Shown here in pieces: positions 7,717-14,759 of a stretch of 17,319 nucleotides of DNA. The stretch comes from an uncultured Clostridia bacterium. GTDB lineage: Bacteria; Bacillota; Clostridia; Oscillospirales; Acutalibacteraceae. A program made the translations under genes and the position numbers. Where the stretch lies: NCBI GenBank assembly GCA_937919155.1, contig CALFPM010000045.1:1-17319 (forward strand), given 5' to 3'. The notes beneath the pieces were generated by a model, which searched no databases, had not been told where the DNA came from, and worked only from the letters and a program-made list of their open reading frames with translations. The number at the start of each line of letters is the position of its first letter. The first letter of the stretch is position 1.

Positions 7717-9309
7717 TTATCCTGCGTAATAAATTTCTTCAAAAAGCTCATATTCGGGTGTTCCGTTGATACAAAGCTGATAATCCGTGCTGTTTCTCTC
7801 AACATAAATTCTGCATTCTCTGCCGTCACCGAGTTTTGCGTCAACAAAGGTTTTGCCGTCTGTACGCAGAAGTGTGAACTCTGAGCCTGCTTTGATAAGT
7901 ACGGATTTCATATCGGGAAGAATTTTAACGTTGAAAGCTTCTTTTGATGTAAGAACGTGTGCAAAGCTTTCGTCTACGGTATAGAATTCATCTGCCGATT
8001 CGGGCATACCCGTTTCGGAATTCACGGTGTAGGTTTTATCGGCAGCGTATGTTCCGAGAATATCAAATGTTGTTTCAAGAACAAAGTGTGTGGGGTTATT
8101 AAAAGCAAGTTTTGCCTGATGGGTATCTTTGTTTTCATCCTCCCAGACCAAACTTTCAAAAACTGTTCTGTCAAGTTCACCTGATTTTTTTATCTCATTG
8201 CCGTTCAGGTCATAAACAAGAATGTTTGTATAATTGTTGTAGCTGTGGGGCACAAGATAAACAAAATATCTGCCGTTTGAATTGACGAGATAGTATTCGG
8301 CGCTGAAAGCATAAACATCTTCAACCGTGAATTCGTTACCGTTGAGATTAAGACTGATATCTTTATATGAGCCTTCTTCCGTGTAATACGAAAGACCGAC
8401 GCTGACTTTATCTTTTTTACCGTCAGACGGATTCATATCAAACTCAACGTCGCTCCATTCAGAAAGTGTTACGGCATAGGATTCGGGGGCAACGGTATAT
8501 TTCTTGTTGAAAAGCTCGGGATATTCGTCAAAATAAACCGTGGCGGTAATAAGACCTGCTGCAAAGGGTGCAATTTCATAGGGACTGAAACAGAAAGTTA
8601 TACCCTGATAACCGATTGTCCAATTAAACTGTTCTGCTGTGTATTCCGAAAGAGTTTCTTCAAGTGAACCGAAAAATCCGTCTGCAAATTCTTCTTTTGA
8701 ATTTATCTTTTCCGAAAGAATTGCAGGAAGAGATGAAATATCGGTCATAACATCGGTTATAACAAGCTCCTTGCCCGTTACGGTATCAAAGTTATATCCG
8801 CCATAGCCGTAATTGGGATGTGAACCACCCGAAAACTCATCAGCATCGCTCCTGATACTCAGAACAACGTTATCTGCTCTTTGAAGAAAATATTCGTTGT
8901 TTGCGGTGTAAACCATCGGCTGCTCGCCGTCTTCATAATAATAATCGAGCTGTTCCGATGCATACTCATCAAGCTCTTTTGCCTTATTCTTATAGAACTC
9001 TGTTTTATCGGCATTAAGAGAATCAAGAGCTTTTGCAAGGCGGGGATATTCTTTTTTGTTTTCTTCGGAAAGATACAGTTTCTGATAGTTTATCTCTGTC
9101 AGATAGTAATAATCTTCAGTGTACGTTTCATACTCATAGGCTTTTTCTGTATAAACAGAAAGAAACTCTATGTCATTTTTCTTTTCTGCTGAATTGTTAT
9201 TTTCTGCACTTGTTGATTCATTTACAGGATTTTCAGGTTTATCTGCATTGCAAGCTGCAAAGCCGAAAAGCATAGCAGCTGCGAGAACAAGCGATATAAA
9301 CTTTTTCAT
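7717..9309 (-). CDS. Lipoprotein with DUF4163/DUF3298 (PdaC/RsiV-like) region
   Basis: This 530-residue lipoprotein has a signal peptide with a lipobox-like FAAC; C20 is the likely lipidation site. After a Ser/Asn-rich linker, residues about 45-165 resemble DUF4163. The segment GGSHPNYGYGGYNFDTVTGK then leads into a DUF3298-like domain (about 170-275) ending in ITFCFSPYEIAPFAAGLITA, a characteristic ending of RsiV/PdaC C-terminal domains. The remaining 250 residues have beta-rich spacing that I do not recognise. DUF3298 domains occur in the anti-sigma factor RsiV, which binds lysozyme, and in the peptidoglycan deacetylase PdaC; no catalytic deacetylase domain is seen here. A cell-wall-sensing or binding role on the outer face of the membrane is inference. 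AAGGTG lies six bases before the ATG. Confidence 0.8.
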   Translation of the reverse strand: MKKFISLVLAAAMLFGFAACNADKPENPVNESTSAENNNSAEKKNDIEFLSVYTEKAYEYETYTEDYYYLTEINYQKLYLSEENKKEYPRLAKALDSLNADKTEFYKNKAKELDEYASEQLDYYYEDGEQPMVYTANNEYFLQRADNVVLSIRSDADEFSGGSHPNYGYGGYNFDTVTGKELVITDVMTDISSLPAILSEKINSKEEFADGFFGSLEETLSEYTAEQFNWTIGYQGITFCFSPYEIAPFAAGLITATVYFDEYPELFNKKYTVAPESYAVTLSEWSDVEFDMNPSDGKKDKVSVGLSYYTEEGSYKDISLNLNGNEFTVEDVYAFSAEYYLVNSNGRYFVYLVPHSYNNYTNILVYDLNGNEIKKSGELDRTVFESLVWEDENKDTHQAKLAFNNPTHFVLETTFDILGTYAADKTYTVNSETGMPESADEFYTVDESFAHVLTSKEAFNVKILPDMKSVLIKAGSEFTLLRTDGKTFVDAKLGDGRECRIYVERNSTDYQLCINGTPEYELFEEIYYAG

Positions 9310-9329
9310 AAAATCACCTTTGATTAATA

Positions 9330-9362
9330 AACGGAGTGACCGCCGAAAACGGCCACTCCGTT
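9330..9362 (-). terminator. Intra-operon hairpin, partial terminator or mRNA stabiliser
   Basis: Positions 9330-9342 pair with 9350-9362 (12 pairs, one A/C mismatch) around a seven-base loop. On the minus strand the stem is followed only by a broken T run (TTTATT), so termination may be partial. It lies between two lipoprotein genes. No separate promoter fits between it and the next start codon, suggesting attenuation or 3'-end protection. Confidence 0.6.
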
Positions 9363-9366
9363 AAAT

Positions 9367-10356
9367 TCAGTTGATTACGATTGTTTCGATAAGGGGTGTT
9401 GCATCTGCAACGGAGCAGCTCCATACCATAACGTACATTGCATTGCCTGATGAAGTGTTTGCTACAAGATATGTAACACCTGTGTTGGATTCGATTGCTT
9501 CGTAAGTGTTTGCACCGATTGTTACAGATGAATATTCCTTGTTGGGATATGCATAGCCGAACTGCCTTTTCTGAACTTCGTATTCCATGCTCTGCTCGTC
9601 ATAAACATAAACAGCGGCATTTGCACCGAGAGAAGTGTTGGTGAAAGCAAGTGAGCTTTTATCCGACTGTGCTTCGTCATAGATAAAGCCGCCTGCAGGA
9701 GTAACTGTTACAAAGCCTTTATCTGTTGTAATAGGTCCGTTTGCGGGAGCTTCGGGTTCGCCTGCATCGGTGTTTTCAACTTCTGCCGCACCTGCTTCGA
9801 TTGCAAGATTATCATAAACAGTCTTGAAGAGTTCGCCTGCACGGAGTGCCGCATAATCATCCCTCTTTGCGCCTGCGGGAAGCTTGAACTCAAGCATAGC
9901 AAACTCAAAGTTGTTGAGGCAAACGATAATCTGCATTGCGGAAGGTCCGTTCTGACGGATATATGTTGTGAATTCGCCGATTTTGCCTTCTTCAAAGATA
10001 GTATTATTTCTGAAGCTCTTTGTAACGTAATCGTGAACTGAATCGTATGCTGCATGAGTAACTGCAAAAGCAACACCGATGTTAACTTCTGCACTTTCAA
10101 GAGTACCGCACTTGACAATATTGGTCTGTGCAAGGAAGTTGCCCTCTGTGTTGGCTTCGTTGAAAGTAAACTCATCAATGGGAGTTCTGATTGTGAGCTT
10201 GTTGGTCTTGCCGTATGTAACAACGGTATCGTCAAACTTGGGAGCCTCGGTTGTTGCTTCGGTGGGCTGTGTTGTTTCGGGATTTTCATTACCGCCGCAG
10301 GCTGCAAACGAAAGAAGCATTGCGAGAGCCATAAGAATTGCTAAAAACTTTTTCAT
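9367..10356 (-). CDS. Lipoprotein with two related domains, function unknown
   Basis: This 329-residue protein has a signal peptide ending in the lipobox-like SFAAC (C20 lipidated) and a Thr/Pro/Glu linker (about 24-42), as in Clostridia surface lipoproteins. Two segments look related. The first (about 48-195) opens LTIRTPIDEFTFNEA; the second (about 215-329) opens VTVTPAGGFIYDEA. Both end in an LFKTVYDNLAI / LIETIVI type strand, suggesting duplication of one fold joined by an acidic linker (GEPEAPANGP). No family was recognised. AAGGAG precedes the ATG, and 33 bases separate it from the secreted-protein gene upstream, so it is probably in the same transcript. Its signal peptide closely resembles that of the next lipoprotein (both begin MKKF). 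Confidence 0.78.
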   Translation of the reverse strand: MKKFLAILMALAMLLSFAACGGNENPETTQPTEATTEAPKFDDTVVTYGKTNKLTIRTPIDEFTFNEANTEGNFLAQTNIVKCGTLESAEVNIGVAFAVTHAAYDSVHDYVTKSFRNNTIFEEGKIGEFTTYIRQNGPSAMQIIVCLNNFEFAMLEFKLPAGAKRDDYAALRAGELFKTVYDNLAIEAGAAEVENTDAGEPEAPANGPITTDKGFVTVTPAGGFIYDEAQSDKSSLAFTNTSLGANAAVYVYDEQSMEYEVQKRQFGYAYPNKEYSSVTIGANTYEAIESNTGVTYLVANTSSGNAMYVMVWSCSVADATPLIETIVIN

Positions 10357-10389
10357 AATGTTATCTCCTTAAGTATTTTTAAAGTAAAA

Positions 10390-12294
10390 TCAGTGCTTTG
10401 CACCGCATTCTGCGCAGATTTTATTCTGACCGAAAAGCTTCTGGAAGAAAAGAACAATCTTATAGAAGAAACCAACAATACCGCCCTGATGACATTTGCA
10501 GGAACAATCCTCACAAACAGCTTCTGCCGTAATGTCGGATGTACCAACGGTTACTGTTGTTTCTTTCGCATTCTTATCGGAAGCGGTTGCACCTTCAACA
10601 TCCCAATGGCTGAACACCCTGCCGTCAATCTGAATTGCGGTAAGAGTTACGGTTTCACCCATAACTGCAGTTGAGGCAGAAGCCATGCCGTTTGTTACGT
10701 TTACTTTATAAACAACGTCTTTATAGGTTGCCTGAAGCGCAACGTCATTTTCAGGCATTACAAAACTGATTTCAGCCTTTGTTGCGTCAGCAAGAGCAAC
10801 ACCGTCTGCAACCCATTTGTCGAACGTTTTTCCTGCAGGTGCAGAATCGGCTTTGAGAGTAATTGCCGCGCCTGCAACCGCCTTTGAAGCGGATGCAGTA
10901 CCATTTGTGACGGTGATATCATATTCGACTGCAGGGAGAGTGAAAAACAGCTCTGCTTCATAGCTGCCGTTTGATTCTAATGCCAGATAATCAGGATCTG
11001 AACCATTGATTTTTGCGGTTACGGATGAATCCCACTGATAATCTTCTTCAACAAAGAAATGCATTGCAACTTTATATGTTCTGCCGCCCTTGAATACGTT
11101 ATCTGAAACAGTTTTCCAACCGCCTTCAACCTTCTCAGCCCAACTGTGAAAAACGACCGTGTAACCTTCGCCTGAAGTTGTTGCGGTTTTTGAAGGAGTT
11201 TCACCTGCAACAGGTTCTGTTACCGTTGCATCAAGCTCGGATATCTTGATTTTCTCTGTCGCGGGGAATGTATAACAAACCTTGAGTTCCTCTGCTCCGC
11301 TACCGATTTTAATTGCAGTCTGTCCGTTAACGGTAAAAGCGGATGCACTGTCAAACTTATAACCCGAATTTGCTTCAATGTTGATGATTGCAGTGTATTC
11401 AATACCTATCTTATAAGGATCATCAATGGGTTCCCACTCAACCGATGCAACGGTGATATTGGGATTATCGCAAACGATTTCAGATGTTTCTGCAGGAGTC
11501 TCGCCCGTTACGGGTGCAGGAATTGTGAAATCAGCACCGATAATTTTTTCAGCTTCAAGAATCGGGAACGTATAGGTCATTTTAAGTTCATTCTTGCCGC
11601 TTCCGATTTTAATAGCATCAGCCATATCGTGGCTGAGGTAGATATCCTTATCGAAGGTAAAACCTTCTGCAGTTTCGAGAGCAAGCTGATATGAATACTG
11701 TGTTCCCTCAACGAAAACGGGGTCATCGGGGAACCATTCAATTGCAATGATATTTACACCCATATTATCTGCAGTTACCTGAGAAAGATCTGCAGGAACA
11801 GCACCTGCAACGGGTGCGGGAACGTGGAAATCAATTGCCTTGAGGTTTTTCATCGGGTCGCCGACATACAGTTCAACTTCAAGTGAAATATAGGAAATCG
11901 TGCCCGAGCCTGTGTTCTTTTCCTGAACAATTGCGGCATATTTGCTGCCGTTCACCTCAACCTCTGCAAATATTCCCGGAGAAGGCAGAGCATAATAAGG
12001 AGCTTCGGTAAGCCTGATTGTGAAAACATAATAATTGCCGCCTTCAAATTCGGAATCGTAGCTTTCGGTTGTTTTGTTGAAAGCCTCAACTGCGGGACCG
12101 CTCGATTCTTCGAACTTAACGCCCTCTGTTCCGAGGGTTACGTAATCGGCATAGCCGTCAACCGATTTGCCGTTAAGATTGAGAGTATCGATTGTTACAA
12201 TTATTGTTCCGATAGCATCCGCCGCCGAAGCAAAAGGTACTGCAAACGGCATTAACATAAGAACAGTTAATAAAATTGAAATTATTTTTTTCAT
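10390..12294 (-). CDS. Secreted multi-repeat protein with InlB-like repeats and C-terminal CxCxCH module
   Basis: This 634-residue exported protein has a signal peptide (1-24/25, ending FASAA). An N-terminal beta-rich segment (about 26-148) is followed by three related repeats of about 95-105 residues (about 150-245, 249-345, 349-455), each opening like PVAGETP and containing a W plus F/Y-G-Y pattern. Two InlB B-repeat-like domains follow (about 457-525 and 527-595). The C-terminus (597-634) repeats the module of the small secreted protein: C597, C599, C601, H602, then GGIVGFFYKIVLFFQKLFG, then C627/C630/H634. The ATG at 12294 is chosen because AAGGTG lies six bases before it; the longer frame upstream is only the shadow of the preceding gene. 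It probably acts on the cell surface in adhesion or glycan contact (inference). Confidence 0.85.
   Translation of the reverse strand: MKKIISILLTVLMLMPFAVPFASAADAIGTIIVTIDTLNLNGKSVDGYADYVTLGTEGVKFEESSGPAVEAFNKTTESYDSEFEGGNYYVFTIRLTEAPYYALPSPGIFAEVEVNGSKYAAIVQEKNTGSGTISYISLEVELYVGDPMKNLKAIDFHVPAPVAGAVPADLSQVTADNMGVNIIAIEWFPDDPVFVEGTQYSYQLALETAEGFTFDKDIYLSHDMADAIKIGSGKNELKMTYTFPILEAEKIIGADFTIPAPVTGETPAETSEIVCDNPNITVASVEWEPIDDPYKIGIEYTAIINIEANSGYKFDSASAFTVNGQTAIKIGSGAEELKVCYTFPATEKIKISELDATVTEPVAGETPSKTATTSGEGYTVVFHSWAEKVEGGWKTVSDNVFKGGRTYKVAMHFFVEEDYQWDSSVTAKINGSDPDYLALESNGSYEAELFFTLPAVEYDITVTNGTASASKAVAGAAITLKADSAPAGKTFDKWVADGVALADATKAEISFVMPENDVALQATYKDVVYKVNVTNGMASASTAVMGETVTLTAIQIDGRVFSHWDVEGATASDKNAKETTVTVGTSDITAEAVCEDCSCKCHQGGIVGFFYKIVLFFQKLFGQNKICAECGAKH
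10433..10500. repeat. Copy B of duplicated C-terminal-module DNA
   Basis: This is the partner of positions 6948-7015, same orientation, with about six mismatches in 68 bases. It encodes the matching aromatic segment and flanking residues of the larger secreted protein. Homology continues more weakly upstream into the InlB-like repeat. Confidence 0.85.
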
Positions 12295-12300
12295 TAACAT

Positions 12301-12306
12301 CACCTT
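12301..12306 (-). promoter_or_regulatory. Ribosome binding site deciding the start of the secreted repeat protein
   Basis: AAGGTG on the minus strand lies six bases before the ATG at 12294 and directly abuts another ATG at 12300, which is too close to use. The motif overlaps the stop codon of the preceding gene, implying coupled translation. Confidence 0.7.
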
Positions 12307-12892
12307 AACTTTTAGGAGTTCCGCATTCCGTACAGAACTTACCTTTATTTGTGTTTCCGCAGGAGCAGACCCATTCTTCAGGCTTTTTTGTTCCGCATTC
12401 GGTACAGAACTTGCCCGAATTGTTGTTACCGCAGGCACATTGCCAGATGGCGTTACCCTGCGGTGCAGGAGCAGAAACAGGAACGGAGTTTATCGACGCC
12501 ATAGTTGAAAGCATTTTTTCAGTCTGATGGTCGATTATAACAATCACATTATTTATTGCGGTGGCTCTGATACCTGCTCTTGCTTCCCAACCTGCAATTG
12601 CGAAGTCCTGCAAAATCAAATCAGCCTGTGTGTCTGCCTTGTATTTCAGTTCATCAACAGAGCAGCCGTCTGCAAACATTTTTGTAAAGGTCATTTCAGC
12701 AACACGTGATGCATCATTTTTAATAAGGTCAACGGGAAGCTGACCGCCGAACATAGTATTGAATTTATCAGGGTCTGCAATCTCAATATTAAGAATTGCT
12801 GTAAACTTAACTTCTGTAAACAGTTTATATGTACCCTGCATCACTTCGGTATTAAAACGACCGTCAAATTGAATTGAGTTAATGTTTTCCAT
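12305..12892 (-). CDS. Small SPFH-like protein with two C-terminal zinc ribbons
   Basis: This 195-residue cytoplasmic protein has a core (about 10-135) with pattern similarity to the C-terminal part of SPFH/YdjI-type domains: an IADPDKF strand, long helices, then AIAGWEARAGIRATAINNVI. It lacks a membrane segment and the usual longer SPFH N-terminus, so it would be a short or divergent member. After an Ala/Pro linker it ends in two tandem zinc ribbons, CACG...CTECG and CSCG...CTECG. The same ribbon style ends the DUF4428 protein of this operon. In B. subtilis, the SPFH protein YdjI works with the membrane proteins YdjG and YdjH (established); this gene may be the counterpart (inference). GGGAGG lies eight bases before the ATG at 12892; an in-frame GTG at 12901 overlaps that site and is rejected. 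Confidence 0.7.
   Translation of the reverse strand: MENINSIQFDGRFNTEVMQGTYKLFTEVKFTAILNIEIADPDKFNTMFGGQLPVDLIKNDASRVAEMTFTKMFADGCSVDELKYKADTQADLILQDFAIAGWEARAGIRATAINNVIVIIDHQTEKMLSTMASINSVPVSAPAPQGNAIWQCACGNNNSGKFCTECGTKKPEEWVCSCGNTNKGKFCTECGTPKS
12308..12445. repeat. Tandem duplication encoding two zinc ribbons
   Basis: Two units (12374-12445, 24 codons; 12308-12373, 22 codons) encode W-x-C-x-C-G-N-x-N-x-GKFCTECGT in succession. Their DNA is clearly related, as in the repeated CCGCATTC and GTACAGAACTT words on the plus strand 72 bases apart. Confidence 0.85.
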
Positions 12893-12900
12893 ATGTTTCA

Positions 12901-12906
12901 CCTCCC
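12901..12906 (-). promoter_or_regulatory. Ribosome binding site of the SPFH-like gene
   Basis: GGGAGG on the minus strand lies eight bases before ATG 12892, which fixes that start. It sits immediately after the stop codon of the DUF6935 gene. Confidence 0.75.
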
Positions 12907-12907
12907 G

Positions 12908-13516
12908 TTATGCCCAGGGATTTGAGCTTTCGGGCTGACGGATACCGACGAGAATGAACTGTTCCCAGAGATACCATTTACCGTCCTTTGCCTTGCGCAT
13001 CTGAACGCTTCGGGGACTGTCTGCACCGCCCGATGTGATATAAAGCGTTGCATATCCCTCATTCTGATACGAATAAGGATTTTCGCTGACAACTATTGTG
13101 TAAGGCTCGGCAGGTGTGTAATCGTTTGCGGGAGTTGAGCCTTCAAAATATGAACGGGGAACATAATCGCTGTCACGGAATCTGTCTGCGATGAAGGATA
13201 TATCTCCGCCGCTTAACGGTCTCGGACCTCTGAGGTAATTTACCATCTGCAAAGCAAGGTCTTTGTTCTGCGGATAATAACAGAAGGCAAGAACTGTCAT
13301 TGCGGCTGTGTCAAAGGGAGTTGAGAGAGCAGCCTGAGGCAGAGAAGCAAACTCTTCAAAAGTTGAGGGCAGATTTCTGAAAACAATCTTTTCTTTCTTG
13401 TTGCCGAGATTGCTGACTGCGGATGCAGCCTTATTAAAGCCCTGTGTTACGGCTGTATTGACGCTCTTTTTAATTGCATTTTCCGCTTTGCTTTTGAACA
13501 TATCAAAAAGTGCCAT
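12908..13516 (-). CDS. DUF6935 domain-containing protein
   Basis: This 202-residue protein has no signal peptide or membrane helix. An N-terminal amphipathic, Lys-rich helix (1-45, MALFDMFKSKAENAIKK) precedes a conserved-looking domain (about 50-200). Landmarks are TFEEFASLPQAALSTPFDTA, the YLRGPRPLSGGD segment, YVPRSYFEGSTPANDYTP, GGADSPRSVQMR and a final WYLWEQFILVGIRQP. These landmarks match my recollection of the DUF6935 family in gut Firmicutes, whose biochemical role is not known. It lies 13 bases after the TPM gene, with AAGGAG overlapping that gene's stop codon, and is followed by the SPFH-like gene, so it is probably part of the same membrane-associated module. The amphipathic N-terminus might bind membrane (inference). 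Confidence 0.8.
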   Translation of the reverse strand: MALFDMFKSKAENAIKKSVNTAVTQGFNKAASAVSNLGNKKEKIVFRNLPSTFEEFASLPQAALSTPFDTAAMTVLAFCYYPQNKDLALQMVNYLRGPRPLSGGDISFIADRFRDSDYVPRSYFEGSTPANDYTPAEPYTIVVSENPYSYQNEGYATLYITSGGADSPRSVQMRKAKDGKWYLWEQFILVGIRQPESSNPWA

Positions 13517-13529
13517 ATATAATCACTCC

Positions 13530-14744
13530 TTAGAATTTTGCGCCTGAACCGTTATGGGTTCTGCCAGATGAGCTTGTGTGAGTTGAACTGTCGGTATCAT
13601 TATTCTGTGCCTTGGGTTTTGTGTCGACAAATGAATAGGCGAACACATCCTGAGCACCCGTAACGTTCATACTGCCCTGACGGGTATAAACTTTAGCCTG
13701 ATTCTGGGCAATAACGCTCTTATTCTTTGCTGTCATTGAGCCTGTGATAAGCAGACCCACAACCGCACCGATAGCTGCAAGAACAAAGAGCCAGATAACG
13801 GGAGTGCCGGGTTTGAGCTGTTCTTCAGCTCTGTCAAGATACATATTGAATGCTTTTTCGTAATCTTCTGCAATGAGGTAATCCTTCATATCGGCAATGA
13901 TGCCTTCACGGATACCCTGGAAGAAAACAGACGAGCCGTTGCCGTGGGTTGTAATATAGATTTCTCTTTCGCCCTCTTCACCCGGTTTATAGACAACAAG
14001 CATACCGTCATCGTTTTCACCGTAGCCGTAGCCGTTGAAATCATAGAAATCATCGGCATAAGCCTCTGCGATAAGACCGCCGAAATCGGAAGCAGTAACG
14101 ATTGCAACTTCCATTTTATATTCTTCCGCTATTGTGTCGCATCTTGCGATAAGTGCGGCTTCAACGTCATCGGGAATGATGTTTGCCTGGTCAACAACGA
14201 GAGGAAGAGTTCTTTCAACCTTTTCAAACTCGGTTACGTAGGAACCGGGTGCGTTTGTGACCGCATTGCCGCCTATGGGTGCGGTGTTATAAGAAGGAGC
14301 TTCAAGTGCAGTTTCGGCAGCCGCATAGAATCCCATAATACCGCCGTAGTAGCTTTCGTTTGTATCATAAGCAGTCTTCATTGCATTGATAACTGCTTCG
14401 CTGAAAATTCCTTTTTCATCGCCTGCAATATAGTAGTTGTAAACCTTCTCCGTTTCGTTATGAACAAAAACAACTGCATCTTTTGAATCCGTATAGCTGT
14501 AATATGCTTCTTCGGCATATTCTTCGTTCGTCATACCGCCGTTATCGGAGATAATGCAGAAAATAAGAGCATAACCGCTTTTGTTTTCTATACCTGCGGC
14601 ATAGTTGTTGAGTTCATAAAGCTCGCTGTCGGAAAGATTATATTCGGGGTCATAAACATACTGACTTGTATAAGCTGATGCGGAAAGTGCCATTGAAAGG
14701 CAGACTATAACCGCAATAAGAATTGCAAAAATCTTTTTAGTCAT
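13530..14744 (-). CDS. TPM-domain (YgcG/YdjH-like) membrane protein
   Basis: This 404-residue protein has a signal peptide (1-24, ending SASA). A first, poorly conserved TPM-like domain spans about 28-150. A clearer TPM domain spans about 180-300 (LPLVVDQANIIPDDVEAAL, EVAIVTASDFGG, DDGMLVVYKPGE). One transmembrane helix follows (about 313-337), then a cytoplasmic, Ser/Gly-rich tail ending SSSGRTHNGSGAKF, a tail type common in this family. TPM domains face the outside and have been linked to membrane or thylakoid maintenance. In B. subtilis, the UPF0603 protein YdjH is encoded beside YdjG and the SPFH protein YdjI; this gene, next to a zinc-ribbon protein and an SPFH-like protein, looks like its counterpart (inference from domain content). 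The duplicated N-terminal TPM-like domain is unusual. AAGGAGG lies nine bases before the ATG. Confidence 0.85.
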   Translation of the reverse strand: MTKKIFAILIAVIVCLSMALSASAYTSQYVYDPEYNLSDSELYELNNYAAGIENKSGYALIFCIISDNGGMTNEEYAEEAYYSYTDSKDAVVFVHNETEKVYNYYIAGDEKGIFSEAVINAMKTAYDTNESYYGGIMGFYAAAETALEAPSYNTAPIGGNAVTNAPGSYVTEFEKVERTLPLVVDQANIIPDDVEAALIARCDTIAEEYKMEVAIVTASDFGGLIAEAYADDFYDFNGYGYGENDDGMLVVYKPGEEGEREIYITTHGNGSSVFFQGIREGIIADMKDYLIAEDYEKAFNMYLDRAEEQLKPGTPVIWLFVLAAIGAVVGLLITGSMTAKNKSVIAQNQAKVYTRQGSMNVTGAQDVFAYSFVDTKPKAQNNDTDSSTHTSSSGRTHNGSGAKF

Positions 14745-14759
14745 TTCTTCCGCACCTCC

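Noticed and set aside
12295..12438. N-terminal extension of the secreted repeat protein
   Set aside because: It is the shadow of the zinc-ribbon repeat gene in another frame. The signal peptide begins at ATG 12294 behind a ribosome site.
13944..14486. Plus-strand open frame of 180 codons opposite the TPM gene
   Set aside because: It is Cys/Val/Ile-rich without domain features and is fully antisense to a well-supported gene.
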